Assembly (NCBI GenBank): GCA_030704615.1
Contig: CM060731.1
Location: forward strand, 61,670,756-61,734,755
Direction: 5' to 3'
Length of the DNA stretch: 64,000 bases
DNA from: Takakia lepidozioides
Taxonomy: Eukaryota > Streptophyta > Takakiopsida > Takakiales > Takakiaceae
Below the pieces are notes generated by a model. It did no database searches, was not told the origin of the DNA, and saw nothing but the letters and a program-made list of their open reading frames with translations. A program made the position numbers and the translations under genes. The first letter of the stretch is position 1. Each line of letters opens with the position of its first letter. This document shows, in pieces, positions 1-11,169 of this stretch.

Positions 1-1827
1 TGGTATCACCTCAATCTTGTGGTCAACTCCTCTTCGCGGTAGCAAGCCGCTTGGTAAATCCTCCGGCATCACATCCTGGTATTTCTCCAAAATCCCTTGA
101 TCCAATCTGGGCTCGGCTCCCCATCGCCTTCTCCCTTCACTTCTCTAATGTAAAGCAAAAACTGGGGCTCGTGTGTCTCCTCCACGGCCCACTCCCTTGC
201 TGACAGAAGGTTTATTCGCACTCCCACGGATTTGGGCATTTCTGACACTCGTAAAACCTCGCCACCATTCCCACATGGCAGCGTGACTACTCTCTTGCGG
301 CCATCTATGACCGCTCCGGATTTGCTCAAAAAGGTCATCCCCAAAATGAGATCCACTCCATCGATCTCGCAGATGGTGAAGTTCTCACGTCCCTCCCAAC
401 TCCCCAGTTGAAGAGGAACATCAATCGCCAACCTGTCGCCAACTGTGGTTCTCCTTTGGCAGAACGCACCTCAATAGAGGCCCCCACGTCACTTGTCGGG
501 AGTCCCAGCTTTTGTGCCGTTGCCGGTGTCATGAAGGAGTGCGACGCTCCTGTGTCCACCAACAACGACATATTAGTTCCGGATATTATCCCATCCACGA
601 ACAATAACTGACTCCCTTTTTTTAAGGCGCCAGTTTCCTGATACAACTCACAAGAAAATTTGCCTACCTTGCAAGTCCTGGCGACCACCGCTTCCACCAA
701 GCGGCTGATGGTATCTTCCAGCAGCTCCGTGGTCGCCCGAGTCATGTTCAATTGCCGGGGCTTCGTGCACTTCTTGGGCATGTGCCCGGGCTCCCCGCAA
801 TTGAAACACACTCCATCAAAGGTCGCCTTTTGTCCGCCATAAGCCGCTCCACCCGCTTTTCCTTTCGAAGCACCGGGTGCCGGCTTGACGTGTGAAGGCC
901 CTCCCTTCGATTTCCACGTGCCATTTTCGCCACGTGGCCTATCCCACTTCTTTTCCGGTCGGAAGGAGTCACCTTCCCGCCGAATCTTCTTGTGGTTTAG
1001 CTCCGTACGGCCTTGTCTTTCACCCCTAGGGACATCTGAGAAACATTCAGCCCTCTCAATAGCCTCGTTCAAAGTCTTGGGTGGTTTCTCCTCCAACTTC
1101 CGTCTGGCCCATGGGGCCAGTCCCGCCACAAAGTTGAAGACCATTTCTGGTTTTGCCATGTCCGCGACTTCGAGCAACAGCACATTGAAAGTCTGGACAT
1201 ACCCCCGAATGTCATATGTTTGCTTCAAATTCCTCATCTTGTCCCGGGCAAGCCAGGACGCGTTGAGGGGCACAAACTGTCTCTTCATCAATTCCTTGAA
1301 CCCACTCCAGTTCAAGGTTTCCGGGCTTGGACCTCGGTCGTGAAGGCGTTTCTACCACCATTGTTGAGCATAGCCCCTCAAATAGGTGGGAGCCACTTTC
1401 ACCCGATCCTCGTCACTCAACTTGGCCGCCCGGAAATACTGCTCTAGCTCCAGGAGCCAGGTATTGAGTGCCTTCCGATTTCGGACGCCCTCGAAGGTGC
1501 CGGGTTCCTTAGGCTTCACCTTAAACTTTGCCTTAGTGGAAGTGGCATTAGCCGCCTTCAACACGTCTTTCAACGTCCCGCCAAACTGCGCCAACAACCC
1601 TTCCCAAAGGCTGCCGGCATGGGAGGCATCTCTTGGTTTGTCGGAGCTCTCAAGGATTCCTCGGGCTCCGACTCCTCGGATTCCTCCCGCTCTTGAGCGG
1701 CCTCGTTTTCGGAAACATGCATCGCTTCCTCAAACGGCCGCCTCGGTGACACGTCGCCCCCATCGGGCTCACCAGGATCATCATCTTTTGGGCCATTCCG
1801 CTTTCGCTTCGGCTTGCCCGACCCCAT
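1..1827 (-). pseudogene. gag - aspartic protease - start of RT, gypsy copy 1 (broken)
   Basis: Gag begins at ATG 1827-1825 with a charged N-terminus, continues through the retrotransposon gag domain (QQWW near 1350-1365) and a CCHC zinc knuckle (CFNCGEPGHMPKKC near 820), and then an aspartic protease with the active-site triplet in LLVDTGASHSF (near 560). The pol part runs off the window. Compared with copy 2 there is a one-base deletion near 1597 (three A where copy 2 has four) and an in-frame TAG right after QQWW at about 1346. Gag is therefore interrupted, while the zinc knuckle-protease part (335-1315) stays open. Gag packages the RNA and the protease matures the polyprotein. Confidence 0.88.
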
Positions 1828-1868
1828 GATGAGGCCAATCCCAAGGACGATCGCGTACTGAACTCTAA

Positions 1869-1880
1869 GCTCTGATACCA
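1869..1880 (-). other. Primer binding site, initiator-Met tRNA type (gypsy copy 1)
   Basis: The minus strand reads TGGTATCAGAGC, complementary to the 3' end of plant initiator methionine tRNA. This is the usual minus-strand primer site of plant LTR retrotransposons. It lies two bases inside the LTR. Confidence 0.92.
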
Positions 1881-1882
1881 AG

Positions 1883-2611
1883 TGTCGCGCACCTCACTTC
1901 GGTAAGCTCCCCTTCAAGTCATAGTTACTCGCTTTGATGCGCGCGCCTGACTCCCAACCTGGCCGCCCGGGCCAACTTGGAGCTTCGGCTGCTCACCGGG
2001 ACATAACGGTCCCCCCCTTCGCTTCCCTCTAAACCCTCCACCTAATTGAGACTAGGAGAATTCCCTTTGGTAGATGGCAGTCCGGAACAGCTCCCCACTC
2101 TTTGGTCGCTTTCCGGCTCGCTCGCTTACTCACTAGTTTTTGGTCACCAACGGGCTTGCACCGTTCTCGGGGTTACTACTCCCTATATATACTTCTGTAG
2201 CTATCCGCGGGGGTTCCACAACCAGCCATGCCATTTTATGGCGAACCACCACGAAAACCCTCGACTCCCGGTGATGAGTCGCGGTGAGTCTTGGCCCGCT
2301 CACCACGGCCCCTATGGACCGTGATGAGTCCCAAAACTCCCCACGACTCCCACCACGAGGTCTCCGCCCCCATGGTGAGTCCTATGCCACCCCCACTAAG
2401 TCCCGCTAAGCTACCATCACCCCTTGTGGAGCCACCCCCACCGCAACCCGGTGTGCGGGGCTTCCACCTAGTGAGCGCCTCTGCTTCCCTGAGTGCCTTG
2501 GGCACTCAAGGGTGCTTCAGCCCCCCATACCTATCGCTGCCGCTGCCCCCACCACAGGGGCAGCCCCTCATGTGTCCCGACCCCCTGCCCTCAAGGCAAA
2601 GGGCCGCGACA
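1883..2611 (-). repeat. 5' LTR of gypsy copy 1 (729 bp)
   Basis: On the plus strand it begins TGTCGCG and ends CGCGACA, giving matching inverted ends with TG...CA termini. It is closely similar to the two LTRs of copy 2. TATATATA at 2184-2191 reads as a TATA box in the element's own (minus) direction. One end sits two bases from the primer binding site. Confidence 0.93.
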
Positions 2612-3704
2612 CAGTGGCGACTGCAGCATACCTCCAGAATCGACTTCCTACTAAGGCAATCTCTACAAAGACACCTGAAGAGGTTTGGAAGGGTGAGAAA
2701 CCTTTAGTTGATCATTTGCGCGTCTTTGGGTGTGTTGCATTTGCCCATGTTCCAAAAGAAGTAAGGAAGAAATTGGATGCAAAAGCAATCAAGTGTATCT
2801 TCATTGATTATTGTGAAGAAACCAAAGGGTATAAGTTGTATAACCCTGAGAACAAGTATGTGATCATCAGTCATGATGTGATATTCAGTGAGTCCAAGAT
2901 CATTCATCAGGAAACAATAGTTCCAAGTTTGGACCATGAAAAAGAGAATTTGGCTCTAACACATAAAGGTAAAATGGAAGAGAAGATTGTTGAAGAGATA
3001 GTTGAGGTTCAAATGGAGGAGGTACAATCTACTATGATTGAAAAACCCTCAAATGTATCTTCTGCCTATTTCATTGACAGTGATGAACCTCAAAGTGTGT
3101 CAGATGCAATGAGGAGTGAGAACTCTTTACACTGGAAGGAAGCTATGACATCTGAGTTTAAGTCTCTTCAGGATAATAAGACTTGGAGTCTTGTTCAACT
3201 TCCATCTGGACGGCAGACTATTGGCTGCAAATGGATTTTCAAGGTTAAGTACAATGTAGATGGTTCTGTAGCAAGGTACAAAGCGCGCTTGGTTGCAAAG
3301 GGGTTTTCACGGTATTGATTAAAATGAAACCTTCTCCCCTGTTGCACGGATGGAGTCAATTCGATTGATTCTAGCGTTTGTTGCTGTTGAAAATCTTGAG
3401 GTACATCAGATGGATGTATGTACAACCTTTCTCAATGGAGATCTTATGGAAGAAATATACATGGACTAGCCAAAGAATTTTCCTTTAAAAGGGAACGAAA
3501 GAATGGTGTGTAAGCTCCTCAAGTCCTTGTATGGTTTGAAGCAATCCCTAGGGCATGGAATGCTAAGGTTGATGCATATTTCATGGCTGAAGAGTTTGAG
3601 AGGGGCTCTGCTGATTATAGTGTTTACTATAAGAGGGTTCATGGAAACTCTTTTGTGATCATGACACTGTACGTTGATGATCTGATTTTGGTCTCTAATG
3701 ACTT

Positions 3705-3952
3705 GGCTCTGTTGAAACACATATAGAGTAATATCTCAAAGGAATTTGAGATAGTGGATCTGAAAAAAATCATGTGATCATGTGTTGATCAGGCTTTGTT
3801 GAAAAAGACAGAATAATATCTCAAAGAGGTTTGAGATAGTGGATCTGAAAGAGATCCTGTGATCATGTGTTGATCAGGCTCTGTTGAAAAAGACAAAGAG
3901 CGATATTTCGATGAAGTTTGAGATGGTGGATCTGAAAGAGATTCAGTACTGC
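3705..3952 (+). repeat. Three tandem copies of an ~85-bp unit inside the copia RT
   Basis: The units begin at about 3705, 3792 and 3877. Each starts GGCTCTGTTGAAA (or GGCTTTG) and carries ATCTCAAAG/TTTGAGAT...GTGGATCTGAAA, and the first two end with GATCATGTGTTGATCA. Copia RT normally has this segment once, just after YVDD, so this is a secondary duplication that destroys the frame. Confidence 0.85.
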
Positions 3953-4219
3953 TTGGGGGTATCAGTAACTCTTGTTCGACAAGACCGAGCGATTTCCCTG
4001 AACCAGCGTAAGTATCTGGAAGATATCTAAAGGCGATTTGGTATGGCTGAAAGTATGCCGGTAAATACCCCGTTTGTCCCAAATTGCAAACTCTCAAAGG
4101 AGATGAGTCCTAAGAATGCTGCAGACTTGGAGGCAATGAGAGATGTTCCCTATCAGAATGTTGTGGGAAGTCTCATGTATGCAATGGTCTATACTAGGCT
4201 AGATATTGCACAAGCAGTG

Positions 4220-4224
4220 GGGGT
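4220..4224. repeat. Target-site duplication GGGGT, left copy
   Basis: GGGGT directly precedes the LTR at 4225 and is repeated at 11165-11169 directly after the other LTR. A 5-bp duplication is normal for LTR retrotransposon integration. Removing 4225-11164 plus one duplicate restores the copia reading frame across the junction. Confidence 0.95.
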
Positions 4225-4949
4225 TGTCGCGCACCTCACTTCGGTAAGCTCCCCCCTCAAGTCATAGTTACTCGCTTGATGCGCGCGCCTAACTCCCAAC
4301 CTGGCCGCCGGGCCAACTTGGAGCTCCGGCTGCTCACCGGGGCATAACGGTCCCCCTTTGATCGCCCAAAGAACCCTCCAACGATTTGGAACCAGCGGAA
4401 TTCCCTTTGGTAGTTGGCAGTCCGGAACAGCTCCCCACTCTTTGGTCGCTTTCCGGCTCGCTCGCTTACTCACTAGTTTTTGGTCACCAACGAGCTTGCA
4501 CCGTTCTTGGGGTTACTCCTCCCTATATATACTTCTGTAGCTGTCCGCGGGGGTTTCACAAACAACCACGCCATTTTATGGCGAACCACCACGAACACCC
4601 TCGACTCCCGGTGATGAGTCGCGGTGAGTCTTGGCCCACCCACCACGGCCCCTATGGACCGTGATGAGTCCCAAGACTCCCCACGACTCCCACCACGAGG
4701 TCTCCGCCCCAGGGTGAGTCCTATGCCACCCCCACTAAGTCCTGCTAAGCTACCACCACCCCTTGTGGAGCCACCCCCACCGCAACCCGGTGTGCGGGGC
4801 TCCACCTAGTGAGCGCCTCCGCGTCTTTGAGTGCCTTGGGCACTCAAGGGTGCTTCAGCCCCCCATATCTATCGCTGCCACTGCCCCCACCACAGGGGCA
4901 GCCCCTCTTGTGTCCCGACCCCCTGCCCTCAAGGCAAAGGGCCGCGACA
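4225..4949 (-). repeat. 3' LTR of gypsy copy 2 (725 bp)
   Basis: Plus-strand ends are TGTCGCG and CGCGACA. TATATATA at 4524-4531. It differs from the partner LTR 10445-11164 by a handful of substitutions, many C/T, and small indels, including a 4-base ACTC present here near 4840 and absent from the partner near 11062. Confidence 0.95.
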
Positions 4950-4962
4950 CACACCCCTACCA
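4950..4962 (-). other. Candidate polypurine tract of gypsy copy 2
   Basis: On the minus strand a purine-rich run (GGTAGGGGTGTG) directly abuts the 3' LTR, where second-strand priming is expected. It is short and interrupted by T, so the call rests mainly on position. Confidence 0.5.
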
Positions 4963-5840
4963 ATAGGGAGTCGATGTCCTCATCGGCTTGTCCATTTTGT
5001 GGAAATGAACATCCAAGTTGTGGCGTCCTACATCAAGGAGTTTGATCCCATGGCAAAGAACCAAACCCCACACTTGACTCTACTCTCCACTAGCTAGTTC
5101 GGCCGACTTCCTCCAAGTCCCGGCCAAGGGTGGAGCCTCTCAAGCTCCTCCCAGTGCACTCTTCTTGGCCTACTTCAAGGCCAAGGAACGATCCTCTCCG
5201 AGGATCGAATCGCCTTACTGCAACAACATTGCTTGCGACCACTCATGATGTCGCTTTTGGCATCACCTTGAGCAAGGGTTCACCTCGAACCCTCTTTGAC
5301 TAGGAAGATAACCTTGAACCAACTGTGCGCCCCAATCACTACAATTGGGTCCGCCTTGGAATGCTGGCCTGAGGTACGGGAACACGCCGAAGCCGCACTA
5401 CAACTTCGTCCCGAGGCTACACGATTATAGTACGTGAACGGAAGCACGTAGCTTCTGCGTTAGCCCGCACTACAAAGCAACCCCCTCGATAACGCAGTTA
5501 TAGTATGCGCCCGCGCCAGGTGCGCACTAGCACGTGAACTCCTAAAGAAGGCGCAAGTTTCCTTGCCCCTCGGATGGGAGTCACCCGATTTCGGCACTGC
5601 GCAAACACACGATTAACCCAATTTACCTCTCCTACTTTTGTAAGCTAGCATGCATTCTATACACTAGCCAACCACACCATGCATCAACATTCCAAACAAA
5701 ATAGGACGCACAACATTTGGAACCCATTTCCTTTATAACAAATTTTTGTACAATACAAGTTTTTGCAAACAGATTCCTAAGCTAGCTAAGCCGGGCTAAG
5801 CATGCATTTCCTCCCCCACACTCCAAGGTTGATGTCCCCA
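4963..5840 (-). other. Non-coding 3' region of gypsy copy 2
   Basis: This lies between the pol stop codon (5841) and the polypurine tract. I see no conserved coding sequence. It is pyrimidine-rich on the plus strand, with repeated short motifs such as CACTACAA and GCACTA. It is probably the 3' untranslated part of the element's RNA. Confidence 0.6.
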
Positions 5841-6833
5841 TCAACGCTTCTTCCGCTTTTGAGGTCGCCCTTCGAAAACTGCAACCGCCTCGGATTCGTT
5901 TCCCATTTCTGAGGCACGTACCCAAGATGCCTCCACATGATGATAGCCCTTCCATTTGACGAGATACTCCGTTTCTCGGTTTTTGAACCTCCTCGACTTA
6001 AGTACTGCCTCCACCTCGTACTCAGGTTCATTTTCATGATCCAACAGCACAGGTGGCAGACGCAACACTTGATGCCGATTCGGACGCGCTTCATCTTTGA
6101 AGTAAGACTTCAAAATGGAGACGTGGAATACTGGATGCATCTTGTTGTTTTCCGGCAGCTCCAATTCATACACATCCTCATTCATAACCTTCCGGATGCG
6201 AAAGGGTCCTGCATACGGAGGTACGAACTTTGGACTCACTTCCGGAGGTAGTCGGAAATTCTTGATGTTCAACCAGACCTCTGTGCCTGCCTCAAACTTC
6301 ACTTCCTTCCGCTTCCGATTCGCCTGCCTTTCATACCGTTTCCTAGCTTTGGCAATGTTGTACTTTGCGAGCTTCAACAAACGCTCGCGTTCTTCCAGTA
6401 CCGCCGCTACTGCCGGTTCCTCAACGTCCTGGGCGGCCCAACTTGTCGGCACCAGAGGTGCTTTTCCATAGACCAATACGAAAGGGGAAACTCCCGTTGC
6501 GGAGTGTTCTGTGTTATTATAACAGAACTCTGCCGCGTCTAAGTGTTCCACCCAGTATGTTTGGTCTGCCGATACGTAATTCCGCAAGATCTGCTTCACT
6601 ACGGAATTCACTCTTTCCGTTTGGCCGTCGGTCGTAGGTCGGAAGGCGGTGCTCATCTTCAGCCTCGTCCCCATCTTCTTCCAAAGTGCCCTCCAAAATT
6701 CACTCGTAAACTTTGGATCGCAGTCCGAGACAATATCCTTCGGGACTCCATGATGCTTTAAGACGTGGGCAAAGTAAAGTCGCCATGTTTCCTGCGCCAT
6801 TGCCGTCTCCTTGGTGGGGACGAAATGGCCCAT
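5841..6833 (-). pseudogene. Integrase catalytic core, C-terminal domain and chromodomain (gypsy copy 2)
   Basis: The integrase core continues here from the neighbouring frame: the second catalytic Asp in VSDCDPKFTSEFW, then the catalytic Glu in TDGQTERVN. The usual DRDPRF is DCDPKF here. The GPF/Y-like module (YAGPFRI, HPVFHVSILK) follows, and then a chromodomain (YEVEAVLKSRRF, EYLVKWKGY, ASWVRASEM) before a basic tail ending at 5841. Chromodomains of chromoviruses can direct integration to marked chromatin. A frameshift near 6830 separates this part from the upstream integrase, so no full integrase is encoded. Confidence 0.92.
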
Positions 6834-7840
6834 TTACTGAACCTATCCACCACCACCATGATTGCATCGAATCCTTTTGACAACGGCATAGCAGTCATGA
6901 AATCCATCGAGACGCTTTCCCACGTCCCCTCTGGAATCGGCAAGGGTTGTAACTGCCCCGCTTGCTTTTTGTACTCGCTCCGGTTTTGTTGGCATGTGGT
7001 GCATGTCTTGACATACTCCTCTGCCTCCTCCCTCAGTTTGGGCCAGAAATACTCTTTCTTCAAGAGTGCCGCAGTGCGCTTGGCTCCGCCGTGGCCCGCA
7101 AGCGGGCTATCATGGCATTCTCTCAAGAAACTATTCTTGATCCCTCCCTTCGGCACGTAGAGACGCTTTTGCTTATACTGGAGCAGTCCATTTTGCAAGT
7201 GGAACTGCGATTTAACCCCCATCCTCAAGTCCTGCAACACGGACTTCGCCAGCTCATCCTTCCGGCAAGCCTTCCGGATCTTCCTTTGGAGCGCCGTCTC
7301 GCCCCTGTACACCAACATGAGCTGCTGCTTTCTACTTAAAGCATCGGCCACCACATTGTCCCGTCCCGGTTTGTACTGGATATCCACGTCGAACACCGCC
7401 AAAGTATCTTGCCACCTAAGTTGTTTTGGGGACAACTTGGGCTGCGTGGCAAAATACTTCACCGTGACATTGTCCGTGAACACCTTCACTGGGTTGGAAC
7501 CAACATAGTGGCGCCAAAGCACCACCGCCTTCATCTCTTTCTCGTGCGTCGGCCACCGTCGCTCCACTTCATTCAGTTTCTTACTTTTGTAAGCCACTGG
7601 ACGTCCATCTTGCATCAGTACACCCCCAATCGCGAAGTCCGACGCATCTGTATGAATCTCAAATAGACGATCGAACTCCGGGATTTTCAAGACTGGAGCT
7701 TCCGCCATCCGCTGCTTCAATTCAGCAAAAGCTTGGCCACAAAAGGTGTTCCATGCCCAGACTTTGGATTTACACAGAAGGTCTGACAGCGGCCCCGCGA
7801 TCTTGGCGAAATTTCTTACATACTTCCGGTAATAGGATGC
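6758..7840 (-). pseudogene. RNase H and integrase zinc-binding/N-terminal part (gypsy copy 2)
   Basis: Reading down the minus strand: the end of the RT thumb, then the RNase H domain (HTDASDFAIGGVL, HEKEMKAVV, VFTDN, DALSRK), then the integrase HHCC zinc finger (HDSPLAGHGGAKRT ... CTTCQQNR) and the first catalytic Asp (VSMDFMTAMP). The frame is lost near 6830 at the FSK motif and resumes in the next frame. It lies between the RT and the integrase core, as expected for gypsy. Confidence 0.92.
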
Positions 7841-7843
7841 GAG

Positions 7844-8665
7844 TCATAGGAAGGATCGCACTCCTGGGACCGAAGTCGGAGGCTCCCAGTCCAAGATCGC
7901 CCTCACCTTCCTGTCATCCATTCTGATCCCATCCTGTGTAATCACATGCCCCAGGAACTCCACTTTTGTGACCCCGAATTCGCACTTTGAAGCTTTGGCA
8001 TACAGCTTCCCTTCCCACAATTTTTGGAACACCCTTTTGAGGTGCTCCAGGTGCTCCTCTTTTGTTTTCGAATACACCAAGATGTCGTCGATGTTCACGA
8101 TCACAAAGTCATCCAACCACTTCTGGAAAAGGCTGTTCATCAGCGTGCTAAAGGTCGCGGGTGCATTGGTGAGCCCAAAAGGCATCACCAAGAACTCATA
8201 TGAACCATACCTTGTCCTGCACGCGGTCTTCTCCTCATCTCCTTCCGCCACTCGAATTTGATGATAGCCGGAGCGCAGATCGATCCGGCTGAAATACTTT
8301 GCTCCTGCCAACCGATCGAAAAGGTCGTCGATCCTTGGCAAAGGATACCGGTTTTTGATAGTCACCTTATTCAAAGCCCTATAATCGACACACATCTGCA
8401 GCGTCCCATCCTTCTTGTCTGCGAATAGCACCGGGGCTCCGTAAGGTGACTTACTCGGCCGGATGTACCCCTTTGACATTAGATCTTTGAGCTGAGTCTT
8501 CAGCTCGACCAACTCTCTGTGGCTCAACCGGTAGGGCGCCTTGGCAGGCGGTTCCGATCCCGGTATCACCTCAATCTTGTGGTCAACTCCTCTTCGCGGT
8601 GGCAAGCCGCTTGGTAAATCCTTCGGCATCACATCCTGGTATTCTCCAAAATCCCCTTGATCCAA
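7844..8665 (-). pseudogene. Reverse transcriptase domain (gypsy copy 2)
   Basis: Gypsy RT motifs appear in order: [47 protein letters not shown], the catalytic IDDILVYS and VEFLGHVI. The catalytic box reads VNIDD rather than the usual YIDD/FIDD. The frame ends at a TGA at 7844-7846 where the conserved motif continues (SFL then LASYYRK), so a single nonsense mutation splits the polyprotein. Confidence 0.93.
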
Positions 8666-10389
8666 TCTGGGCTCGGCTCCCCATCGCCTTCTCCCTTCAC
8701 TTCTCTAATGTAAAGCAAAAACTGGGGCTCGTGTGCCTCCTCCACGGCCCACTCCCTTGCTGATAGAAGGTTTATTCGCCCTCCCACGGGTTTGGGCGTT
8801 TCCAACACTCGTAAGACTTCGCCACCATCCCCACATGGTAGCGTGACTACTCTTTTGCGGCCATCTATGACCGCTCCGGATTTGCTCAAAAAGGTCATCC
8901 CCAAAATGAGATCCACTCCATCGATCTCGCAAATGGTGAAGTTCTCACGTCCTTCCCATTTCCCCAGTTGAAGAGGACATCGAACGCCAACCTCGTCGCC
9001 AATTGCGGTTCTCCTTTGGCAGAACGCACCTCAATAGAGGCCCCCATGTCACTTGTCGGGAGTCCCAGCTTTTGTGCCGTTGCCGGTGTCATGAAGGAGT
9101 GCGACGCTCCTGTGTCCACCAACAATGACACGTTAGTTCCAGATATTATCCCATCCACGAACAATAACTGACTCCCTTTACGTAAGGCGCCAGTTTCCTG
9201 ATACAACTCACAAGAAAATTTGCCTACCTTGCAAGTCCTGGCGACCACCGCTTCCACCAAGCGACTGATGGTATCTTCCGACAGCTCTGTGGTCGCCCGA
9301 GTCATGTTCAATTGCCGGGGCTTCGTGCACTTCTTGGCCATGTGTCCGGGCTCCCCGCAATTGAAACACACTCCATCAAAGGTCGCCTTCTGTCCGCCAT
9401 AAGCCGCTCCACCCGCTTTTCCTTTCGAAGCACCGGGTGCCGCCTTGACTTGTGAAGGCCCTCCCTTCGGTTTCCACGTGCCATTGTCACCGCGTGGCCT
9501 ATCCCACTTCTTTTCCGGTCGGAAGGAGTCACTTTCCCGCCGGGTCTTCTTTGTGGTTCAGCTCCGTACGGCCTTGTCTTTCATCCTTAGGGACATCCGA
9601 GAAACATTCAGCCCTCTCAATTGCCTCGTTCAAAGTCTTAGGTGGCTTCTCCTCCAACTTCCGCCTGGCACATGGGGCCAGTCCCGCCACAAAGTTGAAG
9701 ACCATTTCTGGTTCTGCCATGTCCGCGACTTCGAGCAACAGCACATTGAAAGCCTGGACATATCCCCGAATGTCATCTATTTGCTTCAAATTCCTCATCT
9801 TGTCCCGGGTGAGCCAGGACGCGTTGAGGGGCACAAACTGCCTCTTCATCAATTCCTTGAACCCACTCCAGTTCAAGGTTTCCGAGCTTGGACCTCGGTC
9901 GTGAAGGCGTTTCTGCCACCATTGTTGAGCATAGCCCCTCAAATAGGTGGGAGCCACTTCCACCCGATCCTCGTCACTCAACTTGGCCGCCCGGAAGTAC
10001 TGCTCTAGCTCCAAGAGCCAGGTGTTGAGTGCCTTCCGATTTCGGACGCCCTTGAAGGTGTCGGGTTCCTTAGGTTTCACCTTAAACTTTGCCTTAGTGG
10101 AAGTGGCATTAGCCGCCTTCAACATGTCTTTCAACGTCCCGCCAAATTGCGCCAACAACCCTTCCCAAAAGGCTGCCGGCATGGGAGGCATCTGTTGGTC
10201 GGTCGGAGCTCTCAGGGATTCCTCAGGCTCCGACTCCTTAGATTCCTCCCGCTCTTGAGCGGCCTCGTTTTTGGAAACATGCATCGCTTCCTCAAACGGC
10301 CGCCCCGGTGACACGTCGCCCCCATCGGGCTCACCAGGATCATCATCTTTTGGGCCGTTCCGCTTTCGCTTTGGCTTGCCTGACCCCAT
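8629..10389 (-). pseudogene. gag, zinc knuckle and aspartic protease (gypsy copy 2)
   Basis: Gag starts at ATG 10389-10387 and has the retrotransposon gag domain (TWLLELEQYFRAAKL, YAQQWWQKRL). The CCHC knuckle (CFNCGEPGHMAKKC) and the protease site (LLVDTGASHSF) follow in another frame. One extra T in a T-run near 9550, absent from copy 1, explains the shift. Near 8900-8960 another frame change leads to the C-terminal protease part (LILGMTFLSK). The lesions differ from those in copy 1, so the two copies decayed independently. Confidence 0.9.
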
Positions 10390-10430
10390 AATGAGGCCAA
10401 TCCCAAGGACGATCGCGTACTGAACTCTAA

Positions 10431-10442
10431 GCTCTGATACCA
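10431..10442 (-). other. Primer binding site, initiator-Met tRNA type (gypsy copy 2)
   Basis: The minus strand reads TGGTATCAGAGC, two bases from the 5' LTR edge at 10445, identical to copy 1. Confidence 0.93.
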
Positions 10443-10444
10443 AG

Positions 10445-11164
10445 TGTCGCGCACCTCACTTCGGTAAGCTCCCCCCTCAAGTCATAGTTACTCGCTTGAT
10501 GCGCGCGCCTAACTCCCAACCTGGCCGCCGGGCCAACTTGGAGCTCCGGCTGCTCACCGGGGCATAACGGTCCCCCTTTGATCTCCCAAAGAACCCTCCA
10601 ACGATTTGGAACCAGCGGAATTCCCTTTGGTAGTCGGCAGTCCGGAACAGCTTCCCACTCTTTGGTCGCTTTCCGGCTCGCTCGCTTACTCACTAGTTTT
10701 TGGTCACCAACGGGCTTGCACCGTTCTTGGGGTTACTACTCCCTATATATACTTCTGTAGCTGTCCGCGGGGGTTTCACAAACAACCATGCCATTTTATG
10801 GCGAACCACCACGAACACCCTCGACTCCCGGTGATGAGTCGCGGTGAGTCTTGGCCCACCCCACCACGGCCCCTATGGACCGTGATGAGTCCCAAGACTC
10901 CCCACGACTCCCACCACGAGGTCTCCGCCCCAGGGTGAGTCCTATGCCACCCCCACTAAGTCCCGCTAAGCTACCACCACCCCTTGTGGAGCCACCCCCA
11001 CCGCAACCCGGTGTGCGGGGCTCCACTTAGTGAGCGCCTCCGCCTCCTTGAGTGCCTTGGGCAAGGGTGCTTCAGCCCCCCTACCTATCGCTGCCACTGC
11101 CCCCACCACAGGGGCAGCCTCTCTTGTGTCCCGACCCCCTCCCTCAAGGCAAAGGGCCGCGACA
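10445..11164 (-). repeat. 5' LTR of gypsy copy 2 (720 bp)
   Basis: Ends TGTCGCG...CGCGACA on the plus strand. TATATATA at 10744-10751 reads as a TATA box in the minus direction. About 2% divergent from the 3' LTR by eye. Confidence 0.95.
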
Positions 11165-11169
11165 GGGGT
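11165..11169. repeat. Target-site duplication GGGGT, right copy
   Basis: Identical to 4220-4224 and directly after the LTR end at 11164. Confidence 0.95.

Larger units (their letters stand above)
1..2611 (-). mobile_element. Ty3/gypsy chromovirus-type LTR retrotransposon, copy 1 (cut by window edge)
   Basis: This is the 5' part of a gypsy element read on the minus strand: 5' LTR (1883-2611), primer binding site (1869-1880), gag, protease and the very start of reverse transcriptase. The rest lies left of the window. It is closely similar along its whole length to copy 2 at 4225-11164. Its outer LTR end at 2611 abuts copia integrase sequence, so it inserted into the copia element that continues from 2612. 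The five bases after the LTR are CAGTG; the matching target-site copy is outside the window. Confidence 0.93.
2612..4224 (+). pseudogene. Ty1/copia pol remnant: integrase C-terminus and reverse transcriptase (left part)
   Basis: Reading starts in the copia integrase region (AAYLQNRLPT, then FGCVAFAHVP near 2725) and passes through a low-complexity linker into the reverse transcriptase (WSLVQLPSGR near 3190, ARLVAKGF near 3285, the catalytic YVDD near 3672, then LDIAQAVGV at 4197-4224). Integrase-before-RT order is diagnostic of copia. It is dead: a frameshift near 3318, in-frame stops near 3330 and 3468, another frameshift near 3545, and an internal triplication at 3705-3952. Gypsy copy 1 cuts it on the left and gypsy copy 2 on the right. 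It resumes at 11165. Confidence 0.92.
4225..11164 (-). mobile_element. Complete Ty3/gypsy chromovirus-type LTR retrotransposon, copy 2
   Basis: The 6,940-bp element reads on the minus strand in the order 5' LTR (10445-11164), primer binding site (10431-10442), gag, protease, reverse transcriptase, RNase H, integrase, chromodomain, polypurine tract, 3' LTR (4225-4949). RT-before-integrase order and the C-terminal chromodomain place it among chromoviruses. The two LTRs differ at about 15 positions plus small indels by eye (about 2%), so the insertion is fairly recent. Coding capacity is lost through frameshifts and a stop. It is flanked by GGGGT duplications and sits in copia RT. Confidence 0.96.

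Noticed and set aside
2046-2324. Open frame with GEFPLV/SPEQLPTLWSLS-type sequence, repeated at 4386-4664 and 10606-10938
   Set aside because: It lies inside each of the three LTRs and is on the strand opposite to the element. Repetition follows from LTR identity, not coding conservation.
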